64,000 nucleotides of DNA from Rhynchospora pubera. Taxonomy: Eukaryota > Streptophyta > Magnoliopsida > Poales > Cyperaceae. The DNA lies in contig CM051460.1 in the NCBI GenBank assembly GCA_028095005.1, forward strand, positions 112,441,039 to 112,505,038, read 5' to 3'. Below are positions 60,933 through 64,000 of this stretch, piece by piece. Under the pieces are notes generated by a model. It searched no databases, had not been told where the DNA came from, and was given only the letters and a program-made list of their open reading frames with translations. Numbering within the stretch: position 1 is the first letter of the stretch; each line of letters begins with the position of its first letter. A program made the translations under genes and the position numbers.

Positions 60933-61005
60933 AATGAAATCACGAGAGTTGATCATATTATTTGATCGGCCGAGAAATAAAATGAAATCACGAGAGTTGA
61001 TCATA
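60933..61005 (+). repeat. 25-bp perfect direct repeat, 48-bp period
   Basis: A 25-bp unit starting AATGAAATCACGAGAGTTGA is found at 60933-60957 and 60981-61005. It lies upstream of the hnRNP gene. Confidence 0.95.
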
Positions 61006-61370
61006 CACCAACAGTTGGGAATTTGGGATAGGCAGAGGAGAAAGAAAGAGATAGACGCTGCAGATCAATTCTCGCCAAATTTTGTCATTTTGTGCGAGAA
61101 TTGGAGACGGGAATTCAACCCTGCAAAATCGTGCGAAATCATTTCCCTCTCCCCACTTTATTTCGTTCCGATCAGAGTTGTACATGATTTTTCTTCCCTA
61201 ATCCAAATCGCGCGTATATTTTACCCATTCCGGTCAGAGCCTAAAAGAGTGAAATTAGAGGATGAGTGAAAAATGGGATTTGATTGACGACAAGAATTTT
61301 GAAAATCTAAGTATTAATTTTTAAAATTAACAAAACCATAAAAATAAATTAATTATATATCAATTTTGCC
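61006..61370. other. Intergenic stretch upstream of the hnRNP gene
   Basis: An open frame runs through it (60934-61269, +), but it has no recognisable motif and overlaps the direct repeat. I do not call it a gene. Confidence 0.45.
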
Positions 61371-61388
61371 ATGATTTACATATAAATT

Positions 61389-62160
61389 TTTTTTTTTAGA
61401 GAACTAGGTAGAGACTACCAAGTGAAAACAGAAAAATAGAAAAAAAAACTAGATCCTAGGAGTACTTAGCAGTGCTTTAAAAACATCTCCTGCTGAGAAA
61501 AGACCCACAGTGCCTCAGTATTTCTGGCAACCCCTCTAAAAATGCGGTTATTCCTTTCCAACCATGTGGCCCACAAAACAGTGATGGAAACTATTGCTTT
61601 AGAATCTTTCATGTTCGCTGGAACGTTGCCAAGAGCATCAATTAAAAGCTGTTTTACTTCGGTGTGACCCATATAGTCGACTGATGGAAACAAATTCTTA
61701 ACTTTGCTCCAAACTTCCTTTGTGTAAGGGCAAAGACAGAAAATGTGAGAAGCCGTTTCAAGGCTAGAAGAATTACAAAGACAGCATCCTTGTTGGACTG
61801 GAAAATTTCTCATGATCAAAGCTTCCTGAGTAAGCAGCCTGTTTTGGTAAAGTAAAAAGGCAAAAATTTGAATTGAGGGAGGCAAAGATAGCCTCCAAAC
61901 ACGCCTTCCCTGGAAAACAGTTTTGCCAGCAGAAACTAACATTGTGTAGGCTGATTTCACAGAGAAGCGACCTGAGGGGTTCCACTTCCAGGTGCAAGTA
62001 TCGATCATGTTGGAAGCTGCTGGGTGAGGTAGTGATAGAACTGCATTGAGGACATCTCTATTCCATGGGGCCTGTAACGATGCATTGGGATGATGGCAAA
62101 CCTTGTTTACAGTTAGGTATGGTTTATTAGGTAAAGGTTTGCAATCAAAAAACATTAAAT
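61389..62160 (-). mobile_element. 5'-truncated LINE with 18-bp TSD
   Basis: The exact 18-bp TSD ATGATTTACATATAAATT (61371-61388 and 62161-62178) flanks 772 bp. The poly-T at the left end is the minus-strand tail. The minus frame down to 61466 encodes the zf-RVT part of ORF2: WKWNPSGRFSVKSAYTML, then RNFPVQQGCCLCNSSSLETA and SHIFCLCPYTKEVW, ending with LWATWLERNNRIF. The polymerase domain is missing. It is a different LINE lineage from the 7490 element, judging by sequence. Confidence 0.93.
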
Positions 62161-62178
62161 ATGATTTACATATAAATT

Positions 62179-62724
62179 GATAGTACAACGGTTCAATTTG
62201 GACCACTGTATAATTCAAATCAAATTTTGTAACCGATAAGCAAGCAAAAGTTAGGTCACGTGAAAAGGTAAGGCTGTGCTCCACAACCAAAATTTAGAGG
62301 ATTAGATTGGGGGAGGGGGAGTAAGCGCTCTGGGTTACTCGCTCCAGAACTTTGATTGAGAGGGAGATAGGATGAGCGGAGGTGCGAATTTAATCTTGAA
62401 GTCTTCAATTTCAGTCCCCCCAAAATCGGGGTGACACCTTGGGTGAACTATCCTGAATCCATTAAAATATTATTAAACAAAGCCCACTTCATCTCTACCG
62501 TTGCTTTTCAAAGGAATAATATAACAACTTAATCCAGTCTCACCTACGCTTCTGGAGCGAGTAAATCTCTATCTTCGTCTCTCCTTCCATCATCTACCTT
62601 TATTTAATCTACCCTCCCTCAGCTCTATTGAAAGCGGAGCACAGCCTAAGTTGCTAGGTCTATGTTTTTTCATATAGGAAATTTTATCGTTTCTTTTTAT
62701 GTGTTTATATATATATATATATAT
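62179..62724. other. Intergenic stretch
   Basis: Mixed composition; no gene is recognised. A short (TA)n tract ends it. Confidence 0.45.
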
Positions 62725-63143
62725 AGAGTAAATCTATTGTGAACCATGATGCATAGAGCGTTTCGTGCACCACGACCGTTTGATCGGTGCTTTTGCAAAT
62801 TGACAAATCTAAATTAACCAATCCAATCTATATATTGAAATTTCATATCAAACAAAATTTTACAATTTTTTTATTTTTTTTACTATTTTTTTTCGAATTT
62901 TTTAAAACTTGTCATTTTTTTTGCTTACAAATTAGTGTATTTATAGCAAAAAATGGTAAGATTTAAAAAATTCGAAAAAAATAGTAAAAAAATTTTAAAA
63001 ATTATAAAATTTTATTTGCTATGAGATTTCAATATATAGATTGGGTTGGTTAAATTAGATTTGACAATTTGTGAAACCACCAAACAAAACGGTCATGGTG
63101 CATGAAATCTTTTATGAACCATGGTTCACAGTAGATTTATTCT
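62725..63143. mobile_element. 419-bp foldback MITE
   Basis: The inverted arms are AGAGTAAATCTATTGTGAAC on the left and, read inward from the right, AGAATAAATCTACTGTGAAC. They continue through TGCACCAxGACCG to an A/T-rich centre with TTTTTCGAATTTTTTAAA. TSD unclear because the left flank is a (TA)n tract. Confidence 0.85.
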
Positions 63144-64000
63144 AAAATTATCATGTTGATTTTATTGTCTTGATTCACCCTCAATATAGTAGACCGAAGA
63201 AAATTTAGTATAGTTAAATCGACGAGAGGAAACTCAAGGACTAGGAGCGAGGGGGGAATGACTAACAGGAGCGAGTAGTTACAATGACCGAAGAAGTGAG
63301 GTAGACTTAAAACTCGTTTATTTGGGTTTTGTTTTGTAGAGTCACAATTAGTGACTCGGATTTTCTTAGTGCTAATCTGATTTGGAACCCTGCTTGGGGC
63401 TTTTAGTTTAAAAAAAAAAAATACAATGACCGAAGAAGTAGAGCGACGAAAGGAAGCAATTAATACTCCCAGGGAGGTGTAAGCAATCATGGTCAAATTT
63501 TCTTTCTTTTTTTTTTTTTTTTGACTTCCTCTTTCGTTCATTTTCCTTTGGTTACTGATCATTGCGCACTGTCGATAAAAAAAAAACAACAAACCTTTGA
63601 AATTTACCAATTAGTATCCCAAATTATTCAATTATTGAAAGAAGAGAAATGTTAGAGTACAAAACAAGAAATTAAACGATATAAATTACTCGGTCAAAAT
63701 ATGAAATGTGAGAAATTTATTGACTTCATCGCCACAATCAGCTTATTTCTCCTGTTGTGTCCACAGAAGCTTAATTTTGAGATATTGATGCTCAAAATTA
63801 CATTATTTGCACTTTATACGCGTATTATCATATATAATCCAATCTTTTTGAATAAATAACATATGAATTATATTCTAAACAGTATAATGAGTTTAAATTT
63901 AGCTTATTGTGATGAATAACTTAGAATGAATACGTAAACGATTGAAAATACTCAAATGATGCTCAAAATTGCATTATTATTACTTTATACGCGTAATTAC
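63144..64000. other. Intergenic stretch to the right edge
   Basis: Poly-A/poly-T tracts and a minus-strand open frame (63610-63137) without recognisable motifs. A sequence near 63782 (TGATGCTCAAAATT...) recurs near 63957. No gene is supported. Confidence 0.45.

Noticed and set aside
63137..63610. 157-codon minus-strand ORF at the right end
   Set aside because: It runs through poly-A/T tracts, has no motif and no splice or promoter support.

Overview
This is a window of AT-rich nuclear DNA from a flowering plant, very probably a eudicot. The evidence is GT-AG introns, plant-specific gene families, and dense small transposons of plant type (hAT, Mutator-like, Helitron, Au-like SINE, LINE, Copia). 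I could not identify the species.

Four protein-coding genes reconstruct cleanly, with every splice phase consistent. (1) 16013-23256 (+) is a P4-type phospholipid flippase of the plant ALA4-7 type: 11 coding exons, about 1211 aa, with a spliced 5' leader. (2) 38755-40092 (-) is a DUF4408/DUF761 (cotton-fibre-type) membrane-anchored protein: 2 exons, 246 aa. (3) 49968-53115 (-) is a ZIP-family Zn/Fe transporter of the ZIP4/IRT3 type: 6 predicted exons, about 400 aa, with a His-rich cytosolic loop. (4) 56615-60542 (-) is an hnRNP-like protein with an acidic N-terminus, two RRMs and a Gly/Tyr-rich tail: 6 exons, 405 aa. A fragmentary spliced unit leaves the left edge (83-728, -), and a degraded exon-bearing region lies at about 885-6290. 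The four genes do not form a pathway; this is ordinary eukaryotic gene spacing.

The space between genes is mostly transposon debris, and many insertions can be bounded exactly by target-site duplications (TSDs). The region 23.6-32.4 kb is the most complex. A 5'-truncated LINE (minus strand) has been interrupted by a hAT element, by an internally deleted Copia element that itself holds a solo LTR, by a Mutator-like element built from an inverted array of ~20-bp repeats, and by a MITE that holds a second solo LTR of the same family. Other mobile DNA includes an 18-bp-TSD SINE inside a flippase intron, a hAT element in a ZIP intron, several foldback MITEs with 9-bp TSDs, a 1.5-kb long-TIR element carrying GGAATCC palindromes, Helitron-type termini, and three more LINE insertions with exact TSDs, one of them only 40 bp.

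I found no CRISPR array, rRNA, standalone tRNA, operon or obviously new multi-gene system. The best candidates for undescribed biology are the repeat-array Mutator-like family, the TTCGGWCCGAA palindrome arrays in the solo LTRs, and a set of foldback MITEs that seem to share one arm design.
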